A stretch of DNA of 64,000 nucleotides from Ascaphus truei (taxonomy: Eukaryota > Chordata > Amphibia > Anura > Ascaphidae): contig WSYH01001200.1 in the NCBI GenBank assembly GCA_036426205.1, positions 62,001-126,000 of the forward strand, read 5' to 3'. Numbering within the stretch: the first letter of the stretch is position 1; every line of letters starts with the position of its first letter. Both the position numbers and the translations under genes were made by a program. Of the stretch, positions 32,560 through 44,180 are shown in pieces. The notes below the pieces were generated by a model. It did not search any database and had not been told where the DNA came from. It saw only the letters and a list, made by a program, of their open reading frames with translations.

Positions 32560-35500
32560 CAGGTTGCCTATGGCTGTATTCTATTTTATTTATTTTCTTT
32601 TGGAAGGAATATTACACAATCTACTAGTGTCTGTGCCTGCTGCTATACTCTACACAACATGGATTTTTGGATATCTGCTTAATAATGAGTCCTTAATTTA
32701 TCCCTTTAATAAATCCCTTATTTTTAACCTGGGACACATGCCGCTATCCTTGCTGAAATACGAAGCCAGCTTAGTACAGCCCTTATATCTCAATTTTAAT
32801 AACATTACCAGTGAAAGAGGCAGCTTTGTTTACACCTCAATACGTCAGTGATACATTTCACTTGTGGATCACCAACCTGACAGGGCAATTCTGGATACTC
32901 AACTCCCATTGGTCAATGTGGCTACGAGCCTCCGTTCCCCAGGGAAGATAATTAGTCATCACAGGGAAGGCTAGAGTAGACTCCTCTGGAAGCTGCAAAA
33001 CACCACTCGGCAACCCCGACTAAACCACAGTCACAGGGCCGCGTCATGCAATGAAAAAACGCTAAGGAATTTCCCTTTTTCTCCCATGGTTACAGGAACA
33101 GTAAATCTTCCTATATCTGTGTATAACATTAATTTGCAGTTTACTGTACCTCTGGTCCTTCTACAGTACTTGTGAATTTTGTATCTAACCCTTTGTAAAT
33201 TCAGCTAAAGATCACTGCACTAGGGAGGCTAAATACCAGGACAAATGAAGTTTGTTTTGATGCATTGAACAATTGTGTCAAATGTTGTACATTGATGCGT
33301 AGAGGTACAAGATGAAAAACATAAGCTGCAAAATTGCCTAAACCACATGGTGTGCAGTGTTGAATAACAGGAGCAGAATATTTAAATGGCATGTACAGAT
33401 TTCTTAATGGCACAATAAATTATTTCAATAACACAAGTCCATTGACATGGTTTCAAGATTAATAGTGTCTCAAATGAACAACTTCTGACTGCATCACACT
33501 ACACAAGTACTGTAGTACCAATAAATAGGCGTCTTTTGTCATAGTTCTATATAATGTATAACACTACTGCATCCATTTTTTGCACGATATTCATTATGAA
33601 CAAGACTCCTTGTTCCATGCTCAGTTTCATGCAATGAATTAGAGACACATTACCATTATTTATGTTTCATGCATAAGTTATTATTTGGATCTAGTATAAC
33701 CATTGAAAGACATTTAAAGCCATTAAATGAGAAATCGTGCATGTCCTATTTAGGTATAATGGTTTTTAGAAGAAATAGTGAAACTTTAAGAGCGGTAATC
33801 CACATTTCCTAAATAGCAATGTCCATGTGTGTGTGTGTCATTTTTATCTCTGAATTTACATTGTATTAGTACAAATTCCTGCTTAAACAATCTGCATTAT
33901 GTTTCATTTCCTAATATGAAGCAAAGCTGTACATGCTAATTTTAAAGCGCAAAACATGTGAAATCTTATATGGGTTTTTAAAAATAAATTAGTCATGTAG
34001 AATTAGATAATAGTGACCTCCCACACTGTTAATGCTATTTTTTTTATATACCGAGCATCCTTTGATTTCTATAGTAGGTTATAACCCACTTCCCAATCAG
34101 TGCAAGCTATTTGCAACACTTTCCTGTTTGTGATCTAAACTGTAATAATAGATAATGTCACCTTAGTAATATAAGGATACATTGTAGCTGCTGAGTTACA
34201 CTGACTGAACAATTGATTGAAACTGAAAGACAGCCATTTTGTTAGGCACACAATCAGGATTTTTGCAGATTTATAACAGGAGCACCAAACAATTGCCAGC
34301 TTAGGTAAGAATGTAGAATTCTTTTTATATCTAAAGCATGTGACAATGTATAAGATTTTTTTTTTTTAAAGGGCAATGTAGTATTGCGGCTTTAACTACT
34401 TATACTTATAAAATCTGCAGCAAAACAAAAGTTGGAACTTGGAAGTAAAGAAATGATCAAATATGGTTTCTCAGGACGTTATTCTGGCATAGAAAATATA
34501 CCTTCCATTTATATCCTACCCCTCCCTTTCAACATCTGCTGCCATAGTTAGGACTTGTGATTGCAGCCACAATTTCTGTTGAAAATTATTATTAGTCAGA
34601 AGATTGAGATATGTGAATAATGACAATTTGTGGGAAACATCTAAGTCTAGCATCCCCAGAGTATTTTATTTTATGGAATTTTTATTTTAGGTGTTCAAGA
34701 TACAATTTAGATCAGAACTTGACATCAGTATTTTTTTTTTCATTTTTATCAGCACTCACAGGTGCTCTTTACCTTAATACAATCACAGTGCAGCAGATTG
34801 TTGATTCAAGGAGCTTTTTCACAAAGGATAGAATATCCACACAGATACAGTATATGCTGCTTTTATTTGTAATGATGTTAGTGATTTAACACTTTAGGTA
34901 CTTTCTTCAGCTAAACTTGTACCCGCCAGATCAGTGTGGTCTATTATAGAAATAGTGTAAATATCTTGTCCAGTGATACTGTATGCTCAGTTATACTTAG
35001 CAAATTCACCAGAGAGGTGAAAATAATCCACACTGACTAATGAAGAACATACATTATTTAAAGTTATTGTATCTAAATTGCAAGTACACTGGATAAATGA
35101 CACAAGCCTGAAAAAGTTGCACTCATTCTCATGAATTCATACAGTACAATACATAAACTGTATTTGCTATACAAGAAAACTTAATGCATGCTATTTGTTC
35201 AGTAGCAGAACAAATTGCCAATTTATAAATTAACAAAAAAGTATAAATGGAGATGTAATCATATATGATACAGTGTAGAAATATTGTGATAGCAGACTAA
35301 CCGTCCATTAATTGAACTTTAGTCAATCAAGCAGATATTTTAAATCATGTAAGAATAGAAAGAGGGTTCCACTATACACATATACACATTATTACTTACA
35401 CATATATATATTCATACACTGTGTAAATTAAACAGAAACCAGTCAATAAGCATGGCTGATAAAACTATAAATAAAGGTGGACATTGTCTGTATTGATCCA

Positions 35501-36000
35501 AGAAATGTATGATTGTTTTAGCGATTTTTAATTATTGTGGCCAAGTTATTTGACTTCCTTATGGATTGTAAAATAATAAATAGTGATGTATGGTAGTTTT
35601 AAAATATATTTAATTTAAAGAAGGAAGATAAATTGGTCTTTTAGAGTAAATAACTATGACAACTTGCATGCTCTAATAGTAAAATATTGTTTCATAGCTA
35701 ATTTCTGATTGAATATATACACTGTACCTTGATTTTGCCATACATTTTCACAGCACTGCTCAATACATTTTAATAAGGCTTCTTTCCCAGTGAAAAGTGA
35801 AGTTCTAAATTCTCTTTATCTATAAATAGCCAATCACTTATTCTTGTAGTATATCGTGAATGATATGCATTTCTCAAGAGGAACTATAAAGTGTATTTTC
35901 AAGTACTGTAGTTTTATTTTGCAGTCACTGTGTAAAATAAATTGTTAATCACAGATCTATAAAGGTGACCACAATGCCTTAAGTACAGTTTAACATTGAC
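32560..36000. other. Quiet AT-rich non-coding tract
   Basis: I see no coding exon, transposon ends, tandem repeat or RNA gene in this 3.4 kb. Short open frames (32564-32851, 34620-34889) have no domain. It may be an intron or intergenic DNA of the cadherin locus. Confidence 0.5.
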
Positions 36001-36004
36001 TTAT

Positions 36005-36384
36005 CACTTTTTGAGAGAAACTGCCTCTAAATCCAGCACACAGGCAATCAACCAGACTCCACCTGGCTGATTAGGACTTTTAGAAAATCCTGATGTGAGA
36101 AACAGGAGAGAACTTCCTTAGCTCACATTTGGACTGACATAAGGAGAAGGAGGACTGCAGAGATTTCCTTAGCCCACAACTGGGCTGACCTGAGGAAAAT
36201 ATGATATATTTATGCACACAAAAGGACTGTATACTGACAGCAAGACAAATGGACAAGACCTCTATACCTGGACACAAACAGTGCCATAGCACACAAGGAT
36301 GCTGACCCAGGAGAGCAGAGAAGCCTTCCCCTACAGCTACAACAGAAACAGATAAGAGACTTTCTTGTGGGACTGTTGTGTGTG

Positions 36385-36472
<88 letters not shown>

Positions 36473-36620
36473 TTAGGCTGTTAATCAGCTTAGGTACCCA
36501 CCCAGTTAGAGAAGGCTGGAATAAAAGTTTAGTTATTCTTCAAAGTAGGCCTTATTTTGTCTGTTTTTGTATGATGTGCCTTTTTAAAGGAACAGGCGCA
36601 ATAAAGCAAGATATAATTTC
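36005..36620 (+). repeat. Diverged LTR related to the solo LTR at 49761
   Basis: Shares landmark words with the LTR at 49761-50334, in the same order: ctgcctctaa, cacctggctgatta, a gagagcagagaagccttccc block and cctacagctac, ending with gaacaggcgcaataaagc. A long TG microsatellite has expanded inside it. The outer edges are eroded. Confidence 0.55.
36387..36470 (+). repeat. (TG)n microsatellite
   Basis: Over 35 tg units, with one tgttg interruption. The overlapping frame of alternating C and V residues is an artefact. Confidence 0.9.
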
Positions 36621-36779
36621 AGAGAAATGGAGTCTCCCAGAAGGGAAGAGATGGGGCTCAAGGGATATGGGGTGCACAGAGAACAGAAACAAAAACGGAT
36701 TACATATAAATCCTGAGTTTCCAGTAATAAGCAAAAATCATGATACAGCAGGGGGCACCCTAAGCAAGGCTTAGTATAT

Positions 36780-37080
36780 GATTAATTCCAGGATATGAGA
36801 GCCTGATGGAGGTGTATAAAGTCCCATACAAGGAAATGCAATTTTGCAGATAAATAACCAGGTATACAGGGACAACCTCCTATTAGCATGACTGAATTGA
36901 GATAAGCAAATAAAGCATTGGTATTCACAGAGATTAAATATTCTTCCTCCTATGGTATATCTTCACTTGCTGGGTGCCATCCCTGGCGTGCGTTGCACTG
37001 TGAAATATGATGAAGAGTAAAAGGCAAAAATTGCCAAAAAAGTCGCCGCACCACTTAGGAAAAAAGCAAAGAGGGTGAAG
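36780..37080. other. Non-coding tract
   Basis: Nothing recognised between the LTR remnant and the tail motif that follows. Confidence 0.5.
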
Positions 37081-37170
37081 AAAATAACGAATAACGAATT
37101 TATTGCTGACAAACGGATAAAATCACACTGACATGTTTCGCTCGTGAGGGCTTTACCAAAGTGTACAAAA
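37080..37170 (-). ncRNA. Hammerhead-like PLE tail motif
   Basis: Minus strand reads tttggtaaagccctcacg, then agcgaaacatgtcagtgtg: the GAAACATG block after a short stem, as at 11259 and 32166. The first core segment is worn (ggtaaag for tgatgaa). A further gaaacgtcgcc word lies on the plus strand at 37417, without the first core half. Confidence 0.4.
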
Positions 37171-37849
37171 ATCTTACCTGCTGCATTCGACAGGGCACCA
37201 GGAGCTGTTGATAGAGGGTTTGTTTATACTTGTTCACTGATTGACATCTGATATCTGCATATGTTCTGTGTCTTTTACTATATTCTTGCATTACATTTAT
37301 TGTTTGATATTTGATATCTGCTTATGTGATTTGCCCTCTTTAGACTTTAGATTTATATCATTAGCTGAGTGTGGGATTATTAGTCTGTGGGGAGGGAAGG
37401 CTTAGGTCACCCCTCGAAACGTCGCCCCCCTAGTTTGCTTTCCTTTTTCCATTTTTGTGATTTTTCCTTTTCTTTCATGTTTTTTTCCCCTTCTCCTTCT
37501 TTCCCCTCTACCCCCTTTAATTTTTGATTTTCTCTATGGTGATATTAATTCTTGCATTGGCGTATTGGCTATTGTTGCTATATTTTCAGTTTATTATTAG
37601 TGTTATTAAATTATTCATTCACTACACTGGTATTCGCCTATATCTATAGCTGTGAGACAGAGAGGGCTGGTACTATCTCTTGGTTTGTTAGTACTTCTGA
37701 AGGGATTAGGGTCCATTCCTGTTCCGTGCACCCTGCAACCTTGCTGAGTCATTGTGTCAGAGTGCTGTCTATTGCCCCCCCTTAGTACTACCATTGCTTT
37801 ATGTATGTTCTCCAAATCAGGAAGTAATCCACAGATTCGCGCCATACAG

Positions 37850-37885
37850 ACTGACGTGATGACGTCACGAGCGTCATCACGTCAT
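37850..37885. promoter_or_regulatory. CRE-containing palindrome
   Basis: The arms tgacgtgatgacg and cgtcatcacgtca form a 13-bp perfect inverted repeat around tcacgag. TGACGTCA is present once (37858-37865), with related half sites. Whether it is regulatory or part of a repeat is not known. Confidence 0.45.
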
Positions 37886-38399
37886 GACGTTCAATGCAAC
37901 AAAACAAACTTTAACAACAACACTAAACAAAATACTAAAAATAGTAAAATGACATACAGTACAAATCAACCACATAGATCAAAAATAAGAAATACAAAGG
38001 TTAATGAATATAAGTTTTAAGATACATCCAATCCTAAGTATAGAAAATTAAAAACAATTATAAGTAAAGATGTTGGAAAAAGATTCCCTAAATTTACTTA
38101 AACCGGACTCAGAAAAAGATTTTGCTAATATCAAATGCAATTGTAAAGGATTTATGATATATATAAGAATATATTAGCTAATTGGAATTAGTATATATAA
38201 TGATGAGGATGTACAGTAAATAAATATCTCACTCTGGAACAATTTGTGTGATTGGGACTTATTTTTCTACATACAGCTCAACCCTGTTATAGCTTGATCC
38301 GCTATAACGCGGATCCGCTTATAACGCGGTTTGAGCATGGACCCCGAATTAAAAAAAAAAATGTAACAAATGTAAAAAAAAATTTTACATTTTTTTTGC

Positions 38400-38445
38400 G
38401 CACTGCACACTGCACACTGCACACTGCACACTGCACACTGCATAC
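38400..38445 (+). repeat. Short tandem repeat of cactgcaca
   Basis: About five copies of a ten-base unit, ctgcacactg. Confidence 0.8.
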
Positions 38446-38493
38446 ACTGCACACACACAACTCACTGCATACACTCACTGCACACTGCATACT

Positions 38494-38890
38494 GCACCGA
38501 CACACTTTATTCGAGCAAATACCCAGTATGTACCTGGCAGATACCTGGAATGCGCCGCTCCTCACCTCTGACAAGCCCCGTTGCGTTTGCCTTCCCAGCC
38601 TGGGTTCATGCCTGGCTGACGGGCGGCTGATCTGTTAAATGATAATGATTAGGATTTAATAGGCTGCAATGCTTCGCGTGTCTACCAGATGGCATAAATT
38701 CATGAATTGTAATGCAGTATATATATATATACTGTGCAGTATTGCAGCCAGCGGGAATAAAATGCTTCAATCCCTGCCTGGAAAATACCTCAATGCACTC
38801 GGGCAGAAAACAGTCACAAACCTCAATACACCCGGGTATACCCGAATTCGTGGGACTAGCCGAGCTCGAATAAAGTGTGTCGCCAGTGTA
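38494..38890. mobile_element. Nested MITE with TIR cgacacactttattcga
   Basis: The left end caccgacacactttattcga and right end tcgaataaagtgtgtcgcc are inverted copies about 397 bp apart. The same terminal words (actggcgacac and tgctcgaataaa) occur in the GC-rich family at 2296, 9609 and 28407, so this is a relative with a different interior. Confidence 0.65.
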
Positions 38891-39327
38891 TACTCACAGG
38901 ACACGGCACACACTGACTGCACACTGCACACACTCACAGGACAATGTACACACTCACAGGACACTGCACAGAACACACACTCCCCCCCCCTATCTCTGGT
39001 GTCAGCTGCTATCTCCTAAATCACTCTTGCACACAGAAGGATAGAATGTCTGTGGTGTAGAGCAGGAGAAGCTATCAGGAACAAGAGAACACACACACAC
39101 AGACAGAGACACACACACACAGACAGACACACGAACACACACCTCTCTCCCTAGACAGGGCAGGCTCCCCCAGCATCCCTGAAAAGTTTGCCAGTGACAG
39201 CAGGAGAAGCTGCTGTGCGGGTGATCAGTGGCCAGGGACATATGAGTAAAATTGGCATGGAGAGGAGGCTGCAGCCCAGGGCCTCGCACTCTCCTAGCAC
39301 TGCCTGCAGCACTCTGATTGCTGGAGA

Positions 39328-39388
39328 CACGGGAGGAGGGAGGAGGGAGGAGGGAGGAGGGAGGAGGGAGGAGGGAGGAGGGAGGAAG
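39328..39388 (+). repeat. (GGGAGGA)n minisatellite
   Basis: About eight copies of a seven-base purine unit, with a strong purine-strand bias. Confidence 0.85.
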
Positions 39389-39579
39389 GGAAGGAGGTGT
39401 AGCACAGTGCAGCACAGTGCAATCCCAGCTCTCCCCCCTCTGTAGACACGAAACCCCGGCGCGCTGGCCATTTTTAATTTTTTTAAATTTATTTATTTTA
39501 TTTAATTAGCGCGACCCTGTTTGCAGCGCAGCCGGATCGGGTGGCCCCCGAGGACTGCGCTATAACGGGGCTGAGCTGT

Positions 39580-39656
39580 GTATATATATATATATCTATA
39601 TCTATATATCTATATCTATATATATATAGATATATATATATATATCTATATATATA
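39580..39656. repeat. AT-rich simple repeat
   Basis: Alternating tatata and ctatatc runs. Confidence 0.85.
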
Positions 39657-39657
39657 T

Positions 39658-40590
39658 TTGGTTTTGAAGCAAAAGGTGGCACTGTGTGCTAATTTGCATG
39701 TCATTTCCCAGAATCCCTTGCTGCAGTGGAAGCACTGTGTGCTGGGTGATAATGGTGAAAGGCAGGGTTTGCAGACCTGTCTAAGACATGCAAATGAGCA
39801 TACAGTAATATTTCTATTTGCTATACTGTATGCTTTACTGTGAAGGGATTTTGTCACTTTTTTACCCACCATAACTTAAGTGTGGTGAAACCTATCCTAA
39901 GCTTCATTTTGCAAAGCCAGTATAACAAACCCCACACTGATGAGACCCATTAAGGTCGAAATGGCCGTCTGTGGGAGGGTTTACTGGCTATGCATCTTAA
40001 CTCAGGCTGTGCTCAAAGCTGTGAAATGCAGCAAGCAAAAGCTTACAGGGGACCATGTTATACTGATGCAGCGGCCGTTATTCGAACACTTCACGCGTCA
40101 TATACATCGGAATCCCGATTTGAAACCGAGGGATGAATTCCAGCCTTCCCTGCACTAAGATGCGAGCGTGGCGAGTGCAGAAAAACGAATTTTAGTGTTC
40201 TGGCTATTAAAAACATGAAATTGACACAGTAGCACAGTAGCACAGTACTGTACACATTACAATTCATCCATTTTATTGCAAACGAAAAAACAGAATCCAT
40301 GAAATTCAAACAAAACATCTGCGATAAGCGTGGGTGCCTGGGGCGATTGTCCGCATTCATGCTGCGTGGGGAACAGCAGAGAACTCAAAATCGGCACCGA
40401 GATGTGTTCGAATAACGGCCGCTGCATTAGTATGGTTTTGAAGCAAAAGCTGGCCCAGTGTGCTCATTTGAATGTCATTTCCCAGAATCCCTTGCTGTAA
40501 TGGAAGCACTGTGTGCTGGGTGATAATGGTGAAAGGCAGGGTTGCAGACCTGTCTAAGAGATGCAAATGAGCATACCGTAAAATTTCCAT

Positions 40591-40600
<10 letters not shown>
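39658..40600. repeat. Two copies of a 165-bp repeat flanking further repeat DNA
   Basis: The sequence ggttttgaagcaaaag, then catttcccagaatccctt, then gtgctgggtgataatgg and gcatac occurs at 39658-39830 and again at 40433-40600. Between them the words cacactgatgagacccatta and gtcgaaatggccgtctgtgg belong to another repeat that I associate with frogs. The left copy is followed by that repeat, the right copy by GATA units. Confidence 0.6.
40061..40432. mobile_element. MITE with 28-bp inverted ends
   Basis: The left end tactgatgcagcggccgtta and right end taacggccgctgcattagta are inverted copies 372 bp apart, continuing as ttcgaacac and gtgttcgaa. TA borders are present. A single worn end of the same family lies at 47183-47208. 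No coding capacity. Confidence 0.8.
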
Positions 40601-40755
<155 letters not shown>

Positions 40756-40803
40756 TTGATATAGATATATAGGAAGCCGGCACTCCACAAATAGGAATAT
40801 ATA

Positions 40804-41213
40804 CAGTTATGTCCGGAAATAATTAAACACTGATATAAGTTTTGTTATTTCGGCTGTGTACCAAAATAAATTTGAGGAAACCAAGCATGTGATGTGATGT
40901 CCATGCGTTCCAGACTTCAAGCAGTCATTTCCTGCAAACGATTCTCGACAAAGTATTAAAAATGAACATTGTATTTATGATTGTGTTATTTTGTCCAATT
41001 ACATTTGAGCCCCTCAAATAAGGGGGTTGTGTATGAAAATGGATTCAAATCCTAAACGTTTTATACGATATTTTTGTTCAACCCTTTAAATTAAAGCTGA
41101 AAGTCTGCACTTCTATTGCATCTCAATTGTTTCATTTCAAATCCATTGTGGTGGTGTACAGAGCCAAAATTATGAAAATTGCGTCAGTGTCCAATTATTT
41201 CCGGACCTAACTG
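40804..41213. mobile_element. Tc1/mariner MITE, TA borders
   Basis: The left end cagttatgtccggaaataat and right end attatttccggacctaactg are inverted copies 410 bp apart, each flanked by TA. The CAGTTAGGTCCGGAAATA style is a known vertebrate Tc1/mariner end. The interior is AT-rich and non-coding. Confidence 0.85.
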
Positions 41214-41299
41214 TAGGCAGGTATAATTCCCATGAGAATTAAAATAACGATATTGTGAAGCACGAAATCAGGAGAGAGCACTCAGGCATAAGCAGGTGA

Positions 41300-42975
41300 A
41301 AGACATGTATTGGCAACAGGGCACAAAATACCGATGTTACTTCCCGAGACACAGGCCCTGTTATGGGGTGCCGGTATATCCTATGCACGGAAATGTCCCG
41401 ATCACGTGTCGCGAGACATTTACATGTATAGGAGATACCGGCACCCAATAATGGGGCCTGTATCTCGGGAAGCAGGAGGTCCCTGGACCTCAAATCTATA
41501 AGGATCTCCTCCTGAGACCCACTGCTACAATACACTAGTAATAAAATTGAAATTAAAATATGTAATAACCACCAAAACACAACACACCGCCTGTACCCCC
41601 ACATAAAACCATATTTAATTTTCTTACATGCAGGATTAATACCACAGGCCGGCAGGGGTTCCGGTTGATCCCGACGGGTGTCCTCAGGCCCCACAGTGCA
41701 CCCCGGGGGTACCCACGTGTGTCTGTGGGCCCACAGGTGGGTCCCTGCTATACTCTCTTTGCCTCCAAGTGGTCCCTGTGGGCCCCAATGGGTCCAGGGG
41801 TGGTCCCTGAGGGTGTCTGGGGGTCCCTGTGTCATCCTAACCCCTTAATCAACTTAGCGGTTAATAACCACTATAGTAATTAAGGGGTTAACCCACTCTG
41901 CCCCGCTACCAACCCAGGAAACCTAACCACCCACCCCGGACCCACTATACCCACCCTGTACCCATTGATTGTTATAGTAGTATTTCCATACTATGGGTAT
42001 GATAAGTTACTATACCAGTCAATGGTCACACTAATACAAAATCATGAATGTCCAAAATACACAATAATAAAACCTATACAAAAAGCACCTAAACCCCCAA
42101 ACTGTAAAATGAAAAGCAATAGGCAATCAATCAATTACCTAAATAAAACCACTAGCCAACCAATATATTAAAGAATTAAAACAACTAGTCAATCAATTAA
42201 ATAAATCACACCACTAGCCAGGGCCGCTTTTTACATTATGGTGACTAGGCACAGTGCATAAGGCCTACGAACCATTTAGGGCCTACAATATTTCACTTGA
42301 AAAATAACTAAACAAAAAAATCACAAAATAAGAGAAAACATCAAATTTTAATTTAAAATACCTTCGAAGTATCGATACCTTTAAATATCAAAACAAAAAT
42401 ATCAGTGCCAAATATCACTAGTATTGAAAGAATCAAGCAAACAATGAAATTAGCATAAAAAAGAGTAAAAATATCGGACACACAGGCCTCTAGAAATAAA
42501 AGTACCTAGGGCCTACAAAGGTCTTAAAACAGCCCTGCCACTAGCCAAAAAAATGAATTTAATAGCTAAAATCACTAACCAACACAACAATTAATTAATA
42601 CAACCACTAGACAACACCAATTTAAACCATTAGCCAACAAAATACATCATTAAATAAAAACGCAAAACAATCTGAAAAAAAATCAAGCCATCACAATTCA
42701 AAACAATTTATAAAACAATAAAAATACATTAAAAATATAACAATCAAAAGAAGAAATACATTTGCCAGAAAATGCATTGGCTATTACTGTATTCATCTGT
42801 ACCCTAAACAGGTACAGATTAAAACATTAGCAGTCAATGGGAAATGGAAAATATTAAAAAAGAAAAATCCAATGAAAAAAACCTGAAAAAATAAAAGTAC
42901 ATACATTCAATATTAATCTTACCTTAAGAAGCGTTGGCCCTCCGAATCCCGGGGAATCAGGAAGCTCACGTACCA
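41300..42975. repeat. Left arm of a multi-kilobase inverted repeat
   Basis: This arm pairs with 43497-44175 and 45784-46960. Matching landmarks include cttcctgattccccgg (43502) against ccggggaatcaggaag (42951), ccattgactgctaatc (43574) against its complement near 42828, and the chain of (a/g)ctagtggttttattt words (43900-44020) against aaaaccactagcc words (42140-42600). The outer part, around 41640-41990, holds the taaccccttaat hairpin and G/C-rich text repeated in inverse order at 45800-46610. The 198-codon minus-strand frame at 41239-41835 overlies repeat sequence. Confidence 0.65.
41369..41446. repeat. Palindrome with a CACGTG centre
   Basis: The arms ggtgccggtatatcctatgc and tataggagataccggcacc surround CACGTG at 41403-41408. 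Equivalent palindromes occur at 46770-46862 (CACGTG at 46819) and 61765-61842 (CACGTG at 61799). Confidence 0.65.
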
Positions 42976-43199
42976 AAAAGACCAGAAAGTCCATCCAATG
43001 CCATCCGCCATAAAGATCCGGATCAGGTTTCTCCTATTCTTCTTTCTTTTCTCTTCAATTAGCTTCTTCTATCTTCTTCTATAGTTATTTCTTAATTTTC
43101 TTAATCTTCTGTCTTCATCTGTCAATCAAAAAACTCAATGGTAGATCCACAACACGATGTTGTCTCATCGTCTTCTTGGACTCATGGCCTTAAATATGG

Positions 43200-43470
43200 C
43201 AGGTGACATCACATTTTGGCGGGAAATGGTTCAACAGCCATTTGATTGACTGTGAAAACCATGTGCCCGTCTTTTTTTTTCAATTACATAATTTAAAGGG
43301 AATGAAGTCAGCCAATCAGAATGTCTGTGCTTCATGTCCCTTTAACATGACATCACATGGTCTACTACAAGCAATCAGATTGGGGATATAGTTCCCACAA
43401 TCTGATTGGCTGAAATACCATGTGACGCCGGCCATCTTGGATTTAGTGACATCATGTTAAAGGGAAATGA
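43200..43470. promoter_or_regulatory. Decayed CRE/CCAAT array at the centre of the inverted repeat
   Basis: TGACATCA, a one-step CpG decay product of TGACGTCA, occurs near 43204, 43350 and 43447, with CCAAT or ATTGG words between (43311, 43375, 43403). The layout matches the perfect array at 17933-18204. It lies between the two arms, so both arms point away from it, as in a bidirectional promoter. Activity is inferred, not shown. Confidence 0.5.
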
Positions 43471-43496
43471 AGCACAGCGTTTCAGCCCTTTTTGGT

Positions 43497-44180
43497 AAGT
43501 GAGCTTCCTGATTCCCCGGGATTCGGAGGACCAATTTTTTTAATTGGATTTTTCTTGTTTTATATTTTTCATTGCCCATTGACTGCTAATCTATTATCTC
43601 TACCTGTTTATGGTAAAGATGAATACATAATAGCCAATGATTTTTTGGGCAAATGCATTTCTTCTTTTGACTTATATTTTCTATGTATTTTTATTGTTTA
43701 GATTAAATTGTTTTGAATTGTGATGGCTTGATTTTTTTTTTCAGATTGTTTTGCGTTTTTATTTAATGATGTATTTGTTGGCTAATGGTTTAAATTGGTG
43801 TTGTCTAGTGGTTGTATTAATTAATTGTTGTGTTGGTTAGTGCTTTTAGCTATTACATATTTTTTTTGGCTAGTAGTTGGATTTATTTAATTGATTGGAT
43901 AGTGGTTTTGTTTCTTTAATAGATTGGTTTGCTAGTGGTTTTATTTAGGTAATTGATTGGCTAGTGGTTTTATATCTTTAATTGATTGGTTGGCTAGTGG
44001 TTTTATTTAGGTAATTGATTGATTTACTCTTGCTTTTAATTTTACAGTTTGGGGGTTTAGGTGCTTGTTGTATAGGTTTTATTATTGTGTATTTTGGACA
44101 TTCAGGCTTTTGTATTAGGGTGACCATTGACTTCTATAGTAGCTTATCATGCCTATATTATCTGGGTATGATGTACTACT
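43497..44180. repeat. Right arm of the inverted repeat, proximal part
   Basis: Inverted copy of 42975 down to about 42000. It is interrupted at 44180 by an LTR-like insertion and resumes at 45784. Confidence 0.65.

Larger units (their letters stand above)
38273..39581. mobile_element. Terminal-inverted-repeat element with TA borders, containing a nested MITE
   Basis: The left end tacagctcaaccctgttata and right end tataacggggctgagctgtg are inverted copies. A worn third end of the family lies at 59150-59213. Inside are words of the type cgctataacgcgg and the nested element at 38494-38890. No transposase frame is visible, so it is non-autonomous, probably pogo/Tigger-like given the TA border. 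Confidence 0.6.

Noticed and set aside
32560..36000. Searched for further cadherin exons and for RNA genes in the quiet tract
   Set aside because: No stretch with cadherin motifs (such as DxNDN or LDRE) and no tRNA-like A and B boxes were seen.
36367..36774. 135-codon frame starting with alternating cysteine and valine
   Set aside because: The start is a TG microsatellite and the rest lies in an LTR remnant.
38400..38960. Regularly spaced short repeats (cactgcaca) considered as a CRISPR-like array
   Set aside because: The units are contiguous without unique spacers, and the context is a vertebrate-type genome.
41239..41835. 198-codon minus-strand frame
   Set aside because: It overlies the outer arm of the inverted repeat and its G/C minisatellite; no domain found.
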